This document shows positions 25,596 through 35,918 of a stretch of 64,000 nucleotides of DNA, piece by piece. Each line of letters starts with the position of its first letter. Position 1 is the first letter of the stretch. Source of the stretch: Flavobacterium sp. ASV13 (GTDB taxonomy: Bacteria; Bacteroidota; Bacteroidia; Flavobacteriales; Flavobacteriaceae); NCBI RefSeq assembly GCF_000745775.1, contig NZ_JQJY01000001.1, forward strand, positions 372,001-436,000. Direction: 5' to 3'. Under the pieces are notes generated by a model. That model saw only the letters and a program-made list of their open reading frames with translations. It did not search any database and was not told the origin of the DNA. A program made the position numbers and the translations under genes.

Positions 25596-28500
25596 TTATA
25601 AAGTAAAATTAAGACCAGCAGTAAAAGTTGTCGGCTGAGGATATCCAAAACCAGCATTTTCCGGATCAACTCCTGTGAAGCTTTTAGCATCAATAATCAA
25701 CAAATTCTGTCCGCTGATGTAAAGTCTAAAACTTTCCATATTCAATTTCTTCAGTAATTCTTTAGGAAAACTATATCCAAACTGCAAAACTCTAAGTTTA
25801 AGATAATTTCCATTTTCTACGTAATAAGTTGAAAATCTAGACTCTGCATTTCTATCAACAGTTGTCAGCGCAGGGATTGTAGAATTTGGATTGTCTAAGG
25901 ACCATGCATTCAGCAAACGAGTTCCTTTGTTTGATCCCACATCATCAACGCTCCAGAAATCAGTCTGATATTTGGTGTTATTGATAACATCCACATCACT
26001 TGCACCTTCCCAAAAAGTGGTAAAATCAAAGTTTTTATAAGACAAGTTTAAATTAATTCCGTACAACAATCCCGGATTTGGATTTCCGATCCAGGTACGG
26101 TCTTTATCTGTAATTGTTCCGTCGCCATTTAAGTCTTTGTAACGAATCCTTCCAAGGCCTTTTCCTTCCTGAATTGCAGAGTTGTCTACCTGATCCTGAC
26201 TTGTAAACAATCCGTCAGTAACATATCCGTACATCGAATTAATTGGACGTCCTAAAATATTATCATCCAATCCGTCGCCTCCGTAGTTGTTTTTTACTTC
26301 ATCCGGCAATTGTGTAATCTTATTTTTGTTTGCCGAAATGTTTCCGGAAATATCATACTTCAATCCAAATGAAGTTTCATCGTGATATCCTAAAGAAAAC
26401 TCCCAACCTTTATTTTCCATAGAAGCTCCGTTTACCCAACGATTTCCACCTTCTCCAATAACTCCTAAATACGGTGGCAATACCAAAATATCATCTGTTT
26501 TTTTGATATAATAATCAATAGATCCGCTTAATTTTTGTTTGAATAAACCAAAGTCCAAACCAATATTCGTCTGTGTAGTCGTTTCCCATTTCAAATCATC
26601 ATTTCCTGATTGCGTTGCGATGAAACCAGATGGAAGTAATCCGTTTCCGTTTCCTGCAATATCATAAGCTGTTCCGTAAGACGTTGCCCAAGTTGGACTT
26701 CCGCCTGCGTAACTTGCCAGATAAAGCGAGTAAACTGCCGTATTGCTGATTTCTTGATTTCCGGTTTGTCCCCAGCCTGCTCTTAATTTCAAGTCTGAAA
26801 AAACAGGAGCACTATTTTTAATGAAGTTTTCATTGCTGATTCTCCACCCCGCTGAAACTGCCGGAAATGTCCCGAATTGATTGTTTTTTCCAAAACGAGA
26901 AGAACCATCACGACGAATTGTTGCCGAAACCAAATAGCGATTATCAAACTCGTAATCTGCTTTTCCAAAATAAGAAAGCAAAGAATATACAGTCGAAGTT
27001 CCGCTGGTAAAAGATTCTCCAGTTCCTGCATCTGGATACATATAATCCGGCGTTTCGATCAAAAAGTCATTTTTACGTAACGTGTTTGTATCATAAGTAT
27101 CTTTATACATCTCCGTTCCCGCCATCAAATTAAGATTGCTTTTTCCAAAATTTAAGCTGTAAATTGCTGTATTCGTCCAAGTCCATTTGTCGCTGATTGA
27201 CTGATCGATTGTAACAGACGTTTGATCATTTTGCAGATAACCTGATTTGTAGCTTCTTTGCAGCGTACGTTTTTTGTAAAAACCATAATCCATTCCGAAA
27301 CTGGTTTTGATGTGCAGATTTTTAATGATTTCCAAATCCGCGTAAGCGTTACCAAAAAGACGTAAATAATCGTATTTGTTATCTTTATTATATTCTAAAA
27401 GACGAACCGGATTTTGTCTGTCGTTCATTCCTCCAACCGGTCCTCCCCAACCAATTCCGTCTACAGTATGCACCGGAATAATTGGTAAAGCTCTCAATGC
27501 AGGATCTAAAACGCCCGGATCTGTTACTTCGTTTGTACGATTTAAACTGAAATTTTCTCCGATAACTAATTTGCCATCAAAGTATTTATAAGAACTGTTC
27601 ATTCGGGCAGAAATTCTTTCGAAATCTGTTGTTTTTACAACGCCTTCATTTCCATAATATCCTAGCGAAAAAACATAATTTCCTTTGTCAGAAGCATTCG
27701 AAACTGATAAATCATAAGAATTGGCAACTCCGGTTTGAGAAATTGCGTCATACCAGTCCGTATTTGAAGCTTTTATGGTTTGTTGTGCATCTAAATATTC
27801 CGGAACCAAAACTTTATTCAATTGCGGTTTATTATTGTTTACCGACCAATCAAACTGATAACGTAAATTGTTATTATTCGGATTTAAACCGTCGTTAATA
27901 TTCGCCTGCCAAAGTGCCTGCCCAAACTGGTTTGCGTTTAGGACATCTAACTTTCTTGAATAATCAGAAAAGGAAGCATAGGTACTGAAATTGATTCTCA
28001 TTTTACCTTCTTTACCTTTTTTGGTTGTAATGATGATTACTCCGTTTGAAGCTCGGGAACCATAAATACTCGCTGAAGAAGCATCTTTCAGAACCTGAAT
28101 CGTTTCAATATCATTAGGATTTAATTCATGCATTCCAGATTTTGTCGGCATTCCGTCAATAACGTAAAGCGGATCTGTGTTGTTCAAAGTTCCAACACCA
28201 CGAATTACCACTTTTGTATTTCCTCCGCTCGGCGAACCATCTGAAGATACTTTTACTCCGGCAATTCTTCCCTGCAAAGCTTTGATTGGGTTTGGCTCCG
28301 GCTGCTTCATGACTTCCTTCATGTTCACAACGGCAACTGCTCCGGTGATATCCGTTTTCTTTTGTTTGGAGTATCCTGTTACTACAACTTCATTTAGCTG
28401 GTTGTTGTCTACTTTTAAAGTTACATTGATCGTTTTTTTGCCTTTAACAGGAATAGATTGTGGAGCATATCCTATAAAGGAAACTACAAGAACCGCATCT

Positions 28501-28700
28501 GAATTTATATTGCCGAACGAAAAATTGCCATCAAAATCTGTTACTGTACTGGTATTTGTACCTGAAATAAGTACGGTTGCTCCTGGAAGCGGCATTCCGT
28601 CATCTGCAGAAAATACCGTTCCCTTTACTCCATTTTCCTGAGCCGTCATAAGTAGCACCGGAAAGAAGAAAAATAGAAAATAAATAATTTTACTTTTCAT
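25596..28700 (-). CDS. SusC/RagA-family TonB-dependent transporter
   Basis: A 1034-aa outer-membrane transporter. Signal peptide (residues 1-20), then a carboxypeptidase-like regulatory domain (GVKGTVFSADDGMPLPGATVLI, 25-105), the TonB box region (QLNEVVVTGYSKQKK), the plug with the SusC signature YVIDGMPTKSGMHELNPNDI and the ASSASIYGSRASNGVIIITTKKG segment, and a beta barrel to the end (last strand TTFTAGLNFTL, terminal Leu). With SusD it imports fructan oligosaccharides using TonB-ExbBD energy. It starts 18 bases after the upstream GH32 stop codon. Confidence 0.95.
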   Translation of the reverse strand: MKSKIIYFLFFFFPVLLMTAQENGVKGTVFSADDGMPLPGATVLISGTNTSTVTDFDGNFSFGNINSDAVLVVSFIGYAPQSIPVKGKKTINVTLKVDNNQLNEVVVTGYSKQKKTDITGAVAVVNMKEVMKQPEPNPIKALQGRIAGVKVSSDGSPSGGNTKVVIRGVGTLNNTDPLYVIDGMPTKSGMHELNPNDIETIQVLKDASSASIYGSRASNGVIIITTKKGKEGKMRINFSTYASFSDYSRKLDVLNANQFGQALWQANINDGLNPNNNNLRYQFDWSVNNNKPQLNKVLVPEYLDAQQTIKASNTDWYDAISQTGVANSYDLSVSNASDKGNYVFSLGYYGNEGVVKTTDFERISARMNSSYKYFDGKLVIGENFSLNRTNEVTDPGVLDPALRALPIIPVHTVDGIGWGGPVGGMNDRQNPVRLLEYNKDNKYDYLRLFGNAYADLEIIKNLHIKTSFGMDYGFYKKRTLQRSYKSGYLQNDQTSVTIDQSISDKWTWTNTAIYSLNFGKSNLNLMAGTEMYKDTYDTNTLRKNDFLIETPDYMYPDAGTGESFTSGTSTVYSLLSYFGKADYEFDNRYLVSATIRRDGSSRFGKNNQFGTFPAVSAGWRISNENFIKNSAPVFSDLKLRAGWGQTGNQEISNTAVYSLYLASYAGGSPTWATSYGTAYDIAGNGNGLLPSGFIATQSGNDDLKWETTTQTNIGLDFGLFKQKLSGSIDYYIKKTDDILVLPPYLGVIGEGGNRWVNGASMENKGWEFSLGYHDETSFGLKYDISGNISANKNKITQLPDEVKNNYGGDGLDDNILGRPINSMYGYVTDGLFTSQDQVDNSAIQEGKGLGRIRYKDLNGDGTITDKDRTWIGNPNPGLLYGINLNLSYKNFDFTTFWEGASDVDVINNTKYQTDFWSVDDVGSNKGTRLLNAWSLDNPNSTIPALTTVDRNAESRFSTYYVENGNYLKLRVLQFGYSFPKELLKKLNMESFRLYISGQNLLIIDAKSFTGVDPENAGFGYPQPTTFTAGLNFTL

Positions 28701-28718
28701 GAGGTTAGTGGTTTTTAG

Positions 28719-30326
28719 TTAGTTTATATTTAATTGGTTAATTACGAGGTTATTCAATTCAATTTCCTCCTTTGAAGAAACTGATAGAGATGTAAATGGC
28801 TGGTTTGTGAAAAAGATTTCTGTTATAACTTTTTCGCCATTGTTGTAAAATATTTCAATAGAGGTTTTATCTAAAATAATTTTAAAAACACCTTCTTTTT
28901 GATTCCCGTTTAAAGCTGCTTTTGTGATCGTTGCTGCAAACTTTTCAGAGAAATCATTTTTTCCAGACTTCGAACGATCTACAAATAAATAATGATCTGA
29001 ATTATTGATTCCGAAAGTCAAAGACTCACCTTGTTCATTTGAAAGCGTAAAAGTGTACGTGTCTTGTTTTATGTTTTTCAGCTTAAAATCAATAATTGCT
29101 TTAGTTAAATCAATTTTCCCTGATCCGGAAATCGAAAGATTGCCTTTTCCTTTTAGGTTTTTCTTTTTTATAGATTTAGAAACATATTTATTGATTTCTT
29201 TTACCGGATTACTGATTAGGCTATAAGCATTTCCTTTTTTTATCAACTGAATTTCGCGGGCAATTGTAGTGCTGCTTCTCCATGCAAATGTTGGAACATC
29301 TTGCGCGTAATCCCAATTAGACATCCAGCCGATAAATAATCGACGTCCGTCAGCACTTGGAACATTATTCCAAGTTACACCAGCATAATTGTCTTTCCCA
29401 TAATCTATCCAAACAGCCTTTTCCTGTTCTACTCTTTTGGCAAAATTTGGGTCTAATGTAAAAGTAGTTCCATCAAAATCTCCAATAAAATATTGCGTTC
29501 CGGAACCTCCATTTACACCTCCTGGATTTAAGCTCTGAATTAAAACCCATTTGGTTTCATTTGACCCTTGTACTTTTATTTCAAAAAAATCTGGACATTC
29601 CCAAACACCTCCATGTGCCCCAATATCTTTTCCGAAATCAGATAAATATTCCCAGTTTTTTAAGTCTTTGGATTTATAAAATTGAGAACGGTCCTGTGCT
29701 GCTAAAACCATAATCCATTGCTTATTCGTTTCATCCCAAGTTACTTTCGGATCACGAAAATCTCGAATTCCAGGGTTTTTTATGACAGGATTTCCTTCCT
29801 CAAATTTCTGCCATGTAAAACCATTGTCATTCGAAAAAGCAATGTCCTGCTGCTCGACATCAATTTTATTTTCTTTTTCTTTTGTCATATCATGCAGCGT
29901 ATAAATTGCTACAATTGGAGCCGTTTTCTCCGTTCCTAAACCAGAAGTATTGTTTGAATCTACAACAGCACTTCCTGAAAAAATATATCTATTCTTATCC
30001 GGGTAAATCGCGATAGGCAACTCTTCCCATTTAATGAGATCTTTACTAACGGCATGTCCCCAATGCATCGGTCCCCATTTATTTCCATCAGGAAAATGCT
30101 GGTAGAATAAATGATATTTTCCATCTGCATAGAACATTCCGTTAGGATCGTTCATCCAGCCTTTTTTTGGAGTAAAATGAAAATTAGGACGGTACATTTG
30201 CTCCTCTGAAGATGCTGATACTGAAACAGCAGTTGTTTGCGCCACAGCCGAATACGGTTTAAGTCCCCCTACTGAGAGGAGTATCGCACTATAAAATGCC
30301 AGCGGTAGATGTTTCTTTGATCTCAT
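28719..30326 (-). CDS. GH32 fructosidase (levanase/inulinase-type)
   Basis: A 535-aa exported enzyme with a signal peptide (MRSKKHLPLAFYSAILLS ... AVAQ). The GH32 propeller has canonical motifs: GWMNDPNG (nucleophile Asp), FRDPKV (stabiliser), and WECPDFF (acid/base Glu), plus FYQHFPDGNKWGPMHWGHA. The C-terminal beta-sandwich is present. No lipobox is seen, so it is likely periplasmic, acting as exo-fructosidase on imported oligomers to give fructose for the MFS porter. Its start overlaps the MFS gene end by 38 bases, which points to translational coupling; no later Met keeps the signal peptide. Confidence 0.92.
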   Translation of the reverse strand: MRSKKHLPLAFYSAILLSVGGLKPYSAVAQTTAVSVSASSEEQMYRPNFHFTPKKGWMNDPNGMFYADGKYHLFYQHFPDGNKWGPMHWGHAVSKDLIKWEELPIAIYPDKNRYIFSGSAVVDSNNTSGLGTEKTAPIVAIYTLHDMTKEKENKIDVEQQDIAFSNDNGFTWQKFEEGNPVIKNPGIRDFRDPKVTWDETNKQWIMVLAAQDRSQFYKSKDLKNWEYLSDFGKDIGAHGGVWECPDFFEIKVQGSNETKWVLIQSLNPGGVNGGSGTQYFIGDFDGTTFTLDPNFAKRVEQEKAVWIDYGKDNYAGVTWNNVPSADGRRLFIGWMSNWDYAQDVPTFAWRSSTTIAREIQLIKKGNAYSLISNPVKEINKYVSKSIKKKNLKGKGNLSISGSGKIDLTKAIIDFKLKNIKQDTYTFTLSNEQGESLTFGINNSDHYLFVDRSKSGKNDFSEKFAATITKAALNGNQKEGVFKIILDKTSIEIFYNNGEKVITEIFFTNQPFTSLSVSSKEEIELNNLVINQLNIN

Positions 30327-31647
30327 TTTTTTTGATATTTTTTTTGGTTAGATTTTCACTTAATACTTCTAAAGAAACTCCTTTGGTTTCGGGCATCAGA
30401 AAAATTACGAACAGTAATTGCAGCACCATCATCAATGTAAAAATTAAGAATACTACTTCCGGGCCAATTTCTGAAAATAGCATCGGTATTAAAGATGGGA
30501 TAATTGCTGCCAAAACCCAATGTACTGAACTTCCAAATGCCTGTCCAGAAGCCCTAATGTGATTTGGAAAAATTTCGGAAATAAAAACCCAGATAACTGC
30601 CCCTTGGCCAATGGCGTGAGAAGCAATAAATAAGAAAAGGAAAATAGGTACAGATAAGCCTCCCCAATTGAAATAAAAGGCAGCAGAAACCAATCCTAAA
30701 GAAATAATATATCCCACAGAACCAATGTACATTAACAACTTTCTTCCTAATTTGTCAATTAATGCTACGCCGATTAAAGTGAATATAAGATTCGTAATTC
30801 CGATTCCGATGCTACTTAATAAAGCCGTATTTTGTCCTAAACCTGCTTCTTCAAAAATTCTTGGCGCATAATATAAAAAGGCATTGATTCCCGAAAATTG
30901 GTTAAAGAATGCAATTAAAAAAGCCAATACTAACGGAAAACGGTATTTCTTCATGAAGATATTTTCATGTTTTGTAACACCATTTTCTCTGGAATCATCC
31001 ATGATGTCTTTTAGGTCAGCAGACGGATCAATTTGAAACAGAACTTTACGAGCCTCTTCATCTCGGTTTTTAGATAATAACCATCTTGGGCTCTCTGGAA
31101 TTGTAAGTATAAAAAGAATGTAAATAAAAGAAGGAATAGCCTGCACTCCTATCATCCAACGCCAGGCATTTTCACCAATATCTTTTAAAAAGTAGTTGGA
31201 GATAAATGCAATTAAAATTCCAAGTACAATATTAAACTGATACAGCGCTACTAAACGTCCGCGTTTGTCAGCCGGAGCAATTTCGGAAACATAGGCCGGC
31301 GCTGCAATAGTTGACGCCCCAACACCTAAGCCTCCAATAAATCTGAAAGCAGCAAATACAAATGGATCATTTGCAAAAGCAGCACCAATAGCAGAAAGAA
31401 AGTATAAAATTCCTATCCAGAACAGTGTTTTTTTACGACCTATTTTATTGGTTGGAATTCCACCAAAAATGGCACCTACAACTGTTCCCCAAAGTGCCAT
31501 TGCCATAACAACAGATCCATGAAAAGCATCAGATGAATGCCAAAGAAGCTGTAGCTGTTTATCAGCTCCAGAAATAACTACGGTATCAAAACCGAATAGA
31601 AAACCTGCCAGTGCAGCAGTAACAGACCAAATCAATATCTTGTTCAT
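30289..31647 (-). CDS. MFS sugar porter, probable fructose importer
   Basis: A 452-aa inner-membrane protein of the sugar-porter family with 12 membrane segments. It shows the family markers DTVVISGAD after helix 1, GRKKTLFW between helices 2 and 3, PESPRWLL at the end of helix 6, GRKLLMYIG after helix 8, and PETKGVSLE at the C-terminus. As first gene of the PUL, before GH32 and SusCD, it most likely brings free fructose from the periplasm to the cytoplasmic kinase. The transcript probably starts in the 230-base spacer upstream, which also holds the terminator of the HTCS gene. Confidence 0.9.
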   Translation of the reverse strand: MNKILIWSVTAALAGFLFGFDTVVISGADKQLQLLWHSSDAFHGSVVMAMALWGTVVGAIFGGIPTNKIGRKKTLFWIGILYFLSAIGAAFANDPFVFAAFRFIGGLGVGASTIAAPAYVSEIAPADKRGRLVALYQFNIVLGILIAFISNYFLKDIGENAWRWMIGVQAIPSFIYILFILTIPESPRWLLSKNRDEEARKVLFQIDPSADLKDIMDDSRENGVTKHENIFMKKYRFPLVLAFLIAFFNQFSGINAFLYYAPRIFEEAGLGQNTALLSSIGIGITNLIFTLIGVALIDKLGRKLLMYIGSVGYIISLGLVSAAFYFNWGGLSVPIFLFLFIASHAIGQGAVIWVFISEIFPNHIRASGQAFGSSVHWVLAAIIPSLIPMLFSEIGPEVVFLIFTLMMVLQLLFVIFLMPETKGVSLEVLSENLTKKNIKKNEIKETSTAGIL

Positions 31648-31750
31648 TGTAGATGTATTAAAAACTTGTTGCTAAGATATCCGCAAAAAAAACAACTTAT
31701 TTTTAATGATGTTACAATTTAATTCTATAAATACTGACAGTTTGATATTT

Positions 31751-31780
31751 AAATAACAAAAGCCTTATTTACAAGGCTTT
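31751..31780 (-). terminator. Intrinsic terminator after the HTCS gene
   Basis: Stem AAAGCCTT/AAGGCTTT (31759-31780) with loop ATTTAC, then TGTTATTT on the minus strand. It lies about 100 bases downstream of the HTCS stop and separates the regulator from the PUL operon it controls. Confidence 0.6.
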
Positions 31781-31877
31781 AGATAATTTAAAATTTATTT
31801 ACGAAAACCTTGTAGTTTCGATTTTGTTACATTAGGTTTAAAATTGATACCTAAATTGCATCAATTTTAAACCAATA

Positions 31878-34616
31878 TTAAATGGAAGATTTGTATTCCT
31901 TTGGTGAAATTCCAAATTTATTCTTAAAAGCTGTAGAAAAATAGTTGGGAGAAGAGAAACCAAGTGAGTACGCAATTTCAGAAATATTCATATTATTTGA
32001 CTTTAAAAGCTCTGCCGCCTTCTCCAATTTTACATTATTGATATGGTCACTTATATTAATTCCTATAATTGCTTTTACTTTTCGATACAACTGAACTCTC
32101 GAAACTCCGAGTTTATCAGCTAAATCTTCAACAGAGAATTTGGGATTTTCGACGTTTTTCTTAATGATGTCATTCATTTTGGTAATAAAGGATTGTTCCT
32201 GATTGCCAAATTTCGACTCAGGTTCAACACGATATATATTATTAGTATAGTAATAACGAAGTTTCTCTCTGTTGAAAAGCAGACTTGATATAGATTGTTT
32301 TAAAATAGACAGGCTAAAAGGCTTCGTTAGATACTGATCTACTCCACTTTGCAATCCTTTTAAAACTGATTCTTTATTGCTCTGTGCTGTTAAAATAATA
32401 ATAGGAATATGTGACGAACGCAAATCTTTTTTCAATTCTTTACTGATTTCGTAACCGTCTTTATCTACCAAATTAATGTCACAAATGATAATATCAGGAA
32501 CAATTTCCATTGCTTTTTCAATAGCATCGCTTCCGTCAGAAGTATAAATGACATATTCATTAGATAATTTAGCTTTTAAAAATGAAACCAAATCTATATT
32601 GTCTTCTATAACCAAAAGTGTATGTTTTTCAGATTCAGAAATTACATTTTTCTCATTCAAATCAGATTCTATATCAAGATTATCTGTAATTAAACTTGGT
32701 GTTTCATTTAGTTTTTCAGCTTTATTTATAATTTCAGAAGGCTGTAAATGGCTTACTCCTTTCAATAAGGTAATTACGAATTCGCTTCCCTGTTTTGATT
32801 TCAATTCTATCGTTCCCTGATGCAAGAGCACAAACTCTTTTGAGAGATGAAGTCCAATTCCCGAACTGTTTTTATTATTATTTGAAGCCCTGAAAAAAGG
32901 ATTAAAAACATTCGATAATTCATTTTCGGGTATTCCGATTCCAGAATCTTTAAAACTGATTTTAACTGTATTATCTTGATTGTCGATAATTGAAATGCTG
33001 ATTTTTCCGTTATCGGGTGTAAATTTAAAGGCATTAGAAAGCAAATTGAAATACACTTTATCCATCAATCCTCTATCGATAAACAATTCCAAGTTTTTAT
33101 TTTTGCAAGTAAGCTGAAAATCAATATTTCTTCGGGCAGCTTCGCCTTTAAAATTAGCCATGACTTCATTTGTGAAATCGTAAATTTTTGTATTGGAAGC
33201 TCTAAGTGCAAATTTTTGTTCTTCAATCTTCCTGAAATCCAACAATTGATTTATTAATCTGAGCAATCGATTTGAGTTTTTATGAATTAGTTTTACTTCG
33301 TCAATCAGTGCTGTACCTTTAATTTTTTCATTTTCAATCAACGATTCTACATAACTCATAATAAGCGTTATGGGTGTTTTAAATTCATGCGAAAGTCCAG
33401 TAAAGAAATTCAATTTTGCTTCGTTGCTTCTTTGAGCAATTTGAGCCATTTCCTGAATTTCATTATTCTGATCAATTACGGTTTGATTAATTCTTTCAAG
33501 CTGTTTTTTCTTTCTTGAAATAGAAATAGTTGAATAAATACTATAAATCGTCAAACTCAAAATAATCACTAAGAAAAAACTCAGCAACCGAACCAAGTTA
33601 TTCTGCGAAGCATATTCTCTTTCCTGAACCTTTATCGCTCCCTGTTGTGACTCAATAACTGTTTGCTGTTGATCGACTTTATCCATTTGATTTTCGATAA
33701 TTTCAGCATTATTCTTATCTATTACAATTGTATTTAGAATATTATTTTTTGCAATTGCTTCTTTATTGTACATTTTTAAAGCCAATTTCAACGCTTCATT
33801 TCCTCCTGTCGGATATAGTATTGTACCGTCTAAAACTCCACTTTTTACCAATTCTATCCCCCCATTTACTGTATTGAGTCCGTCAACACCAATAAATTTG
33901 ATTTTCTTTTCTAAGCCAACAGTTTTGGCAGTTTCCCAGGCACTTAAAGCCATACGATCATTATGAGCAAAAATATATTCGATGTCATGATTTTGTAAAA
34001 GAATTGATTTTAAGGGCACTTTGACTGACTCTTTTTCCCAATCGCCGTTTATAGTGTTTTCGATCTTAAAACGCTTATTTTCTTTGATAATCTGATCAAA
34101 TCCAAGACTACGTTCATATGCTGGTGAAGAACCGTTTGCTCCTGTTATTTCAATGATTTTGCCAGAACCTTTACTGTGCGAGATAATATATCGGGCAGCA
34201 ATTCTGCCAATTTCGATATTATCAGCTCCAAGATAAGCAGTATAGCTTTCTCCCTCAATTTTTCGATCTACAACAAGAACAGGAATTCCTGCCTTTATTG
34301 ATTTTTCCACAACTGCGGTCAAAGGTTTAGATTGAATTGGAGATACAATAATAACATCAACTTTCTTAGAAATGAATCCTTCAATATCTTCTATTTGCTT
34401 CTCGATATTATTATTGGCGTCTTTTATAGTTAAATCGACCTCAGGCCTTAATGAAGCTTCAATTTTCATTGAGCTGTTCATTTGTTTACGCCAATCATCT
34501 GTAGTCATAGCCTGAGAAAATCCAACTTTTATTTTATCGCTCAGTTTTTGTTTGCAGGAAATTAAAGTTAATGATGCTAAAAAAAGCAGCAAAATATATT
34601 TTACAGTTTGATACAT
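31878..34616 (-). CDS. Hybrid two-component sensor with sugar-binding periplasmic domain (HTCS)
   Basis: A 912-aa one-protein signalling system. N-terminal signal with a lipobox-like LISC (Cys 21); residues ~28-300 are a ribose-binding-protein-like sensor (VGFSQAMTTDDWRKQM, IIVSPIQSKPLT, AHNDRMALSAW). A coiled segment and one membrane helix (~342-362) follow, then a HisKA domain with His410 (LSHEFKTPITL), an ATPase domain (NAFKFTPDNG, DSGIGIP, GIGLHLS), a receiver with Asp713 (IIICDINL), and an AraC-type DNA-binding domain (810-912). The B. thetaiotaomicron levan regulator has this same rare sensor type and binds fructose directly (known). Here it would activate the fructan PUL downstream. 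Confidence 0.93.
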   Translation of the reverse strand: MYQTVKYILLLFLASLTLISCKQKLSDKIKVGFSQAMTTDDWRKQMNSSMKIEASLRPEVDLTIKDANNNIEKQIEDIEGFISKKVDVIIVSPIQSKPLTAVVEKSIKAGIPVLVVDRKIEGESYTAYLGADNIEIGRIAARYIISHSKGSGKIIEITGANGSSPAYERSLGFDQIIKENKRFKIENTINGDWEKESVKVPLKSILLQNHDIEYIFAHNDRMALSAWETAKTVGLEKKIKFIGVDGLNTVNGGIELVKSGVLDGTILYPTGGNEALKLALKMYNKEAIAKNNILNTIVIDKNNAEIIENQMDKVDQQQTVIESQQGAIKVQEREYASQNNLVRLLSFFLVIILSLTIYSIYSTISISRKKKQLERINQTVIDQNNEIQEMAQIAQRSNEAKLNFFTGLSHEFKTPITLIMSYVESLIENEKIKGTALIDEVKLIHKNSNRLLRLINQLLDFRKIEEQKFALRASNTKIYDFTNEVMANFKGEAARRNIDFQLTCKNKNLELFIDRGLMDKVYFNLLSNAFKFTPDNGKISISIIDNQDNTVKISFKDSGIGIPENELSNVFNPFFRASNNNKNSSGIGLHLSKEFVLLHQGTIELKSKQGSEFVITLLKGVSHLQPSEIINKAEKLNETPSLITDNLDIESDLNEKNVISESEKHTLLVIEDNIDLVSFLKAKLSNEYVIYTSDGSDAIEKAMEIVPDIIICDINLVDKDGYEISKELKKDLRSSHIPIIILTAQSNKESVLKGLQSGVDQYLTKPFSLSILKQSISSLLFNREKLRYYYTNNIYRVEPESKFGNQEQSFITKMNDIIKKNVENPKFSVEDLADKLGVSRVQLYRKVKAIIGINISDHINNVKLEKAAELLKSNNMNISEIAYSLGFSSPNYFSTAFKNKFGISPKEYKSSI

Positions 34617-34953
34617 GAAATTATAAGTTTATGTAAATGAAAGTGAGTTTCGAAAATACCTTCTTAAACCAGTAACTTGCCAAAATAATAGGAAGGATTA
34701 TTTTGTTATGACAAGTAAGAAGTGCGTATGTGATTGTAAAGATAAAATTAAACTTTTAAGTTTTAACAATGACACCTCATAATTTTCTCATTATTATAAT
34801 CAACAAATTTTCTTTGCCAACATTTCAGTAAAGTTCAATGTAAAATCGTGGTAACAGGGTTTTGGAGTTCCCTCCAAAAGTGGCACAGAAATCTAAGGCG
34901 GTTTTGTAAAAAAGAAGCTCACATAAAAAACTATTAAATTGAATAATTCCGCT
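34617..34953. other. Intergenic region with a repeat fragment
   Basis: Between rpiA and the HTCS start. Near 34847-34930 it carries AATCGTGGTAACAGGG and AATCTAAGGCGGTTTTGTAA, which recur in altered form at about 50030-50085, 58160-58255 and 62640-62665, always beside the inverted-arm elements or alone. No gene seen. Confidence 0.45.
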
Positions 34954-35625
34954 TTAATCAAAAATTATGGTTGAATCTCCTTTTCCCATGATAACTTTAC
35001 TTGTCAGACCGATAAATATTCCATGTCCAACAATTCCATTAATATCATTTAACTTTTTAGATAAAGAAGCAGGATCAGAAATGATGCCAAAATCAGCATC
35101 TATAATATTGTTTGCCTGATCTGTTTTAAATGGTCTATCTCCTTCCATCCTAATTTTTCCAATACCATTTAATATTTTAATTTGACTTAAAATATAATTT
35201 GAAGCAAATGGAATTACTTCAATTGGGACTTTGAATTTTCCTATTTGTTTTACTTCTTTTGATGAATCCGCTATTATAATTTCTTGTTTTGTTAATGAGG
35301 CTACAATTTTTTCTCTAAGCAATGCACCCCCACCGCCTTTGATTAAAATTAAGTCAGAGGTAAATTCATCTGCTCCATCAATTGTAATATCTATTGAATT
35401 TATCAAATTAATATCAATCAAAGGAATATTTAAAGCCTCAGCAAGTTCTTTAGTTTTATTAGAAGTTGGTACCGCTTTTATTTTTAGGCCATTGCTGACA
35501 AGTTTTGCAATTTCTCTTATTGCATAAACAGAGCTTGAACCTGTACCTAATCCCACAATCATATTATCAGTTAGTAATTTAACTGCTTCTTTTGCCGCAA
35601 ACTCTTTTTCTTGTTCTAAATTCAT
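34954..35625 (-). CDS. rpiA: Ribose-5-phosphate isomerase A
   Basis: A 223-aa cytoplasmic enzyme that interconverts ribose 5-phosphate and ribulose 5-phosphate in the pentose phosphate pathway. Motifs of the RpiA family are present in order: GLGTGSSSVYAI (phosphate loop), PTSNKTKELA, DITIDGADEF (active-site Asp residues), LIKGGGGALLREKIVA (with the catalytic Glu and Lys), and IIADSSKEV. Length matches the family. It stands alone; no operon partner. Its role beside the fructan PUL is probably incidental. Confidence 0.95.
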   Translation of the reverse strand: MNLEQEKEFAAKEAVKLLTDNMIVGLGTGSSSVYAIREIAKLVSNGLKIKAVPTSNKTKELAEALNIPLIDINLINSIDITIDGADEFTSDLILIKGGGGALLREKIVASLTKQEIIIADSSKEVKQIGKFKVPIEVIPFASNYILSQIKILNGIGKIRMEGDRPFKTDQANNIIDADFGIISDPASLSKKLNDINGIVGHGIFIGLTSKVIMGKGDSTIIFD

Positions 35626-35805
35626 GGTTTATAAAATTTGTGAATCTTCAATTAAAAGTAGTAGTAAATTCTATTACAAATTTATTTTTTTAATAAATTC
35701 TGTTCTTATCCAATACACTAATATTAATTTATGTTTCCAATTTGTCATTAAAAAATACTGGAGTTTTTTAACCTAAAAACTACTTAAAAGGACACCTTCT
35801 TCATT

Positions 35806-35823
35806 TCAACGATTCATTTTGCC
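35806..35823 (+). promoter_or_regulatory. Shared promoter motif before dps
   Basis: TCAACGATTCATTTTGCC, identical to 42550-42567 before the oxalate decarboxylase gene, and 95 bases before the start codon in both cases. The TTTTG part could be a Bacteroidota -33 box; a TACTTTTT about 18 bases on resembles a -7 box. Likely a stress-regulon promoter or activator site. Confidence 0.55.
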
Positions 35824-35918
35824 TGTTTACCTAAAATCATACTTTTTAAAGAAGTTTTCTAAAGACCTTTACATCAGAAAACAAAGCATTACTGCTTATA
35901 AATTAAAAACTTGAAATT

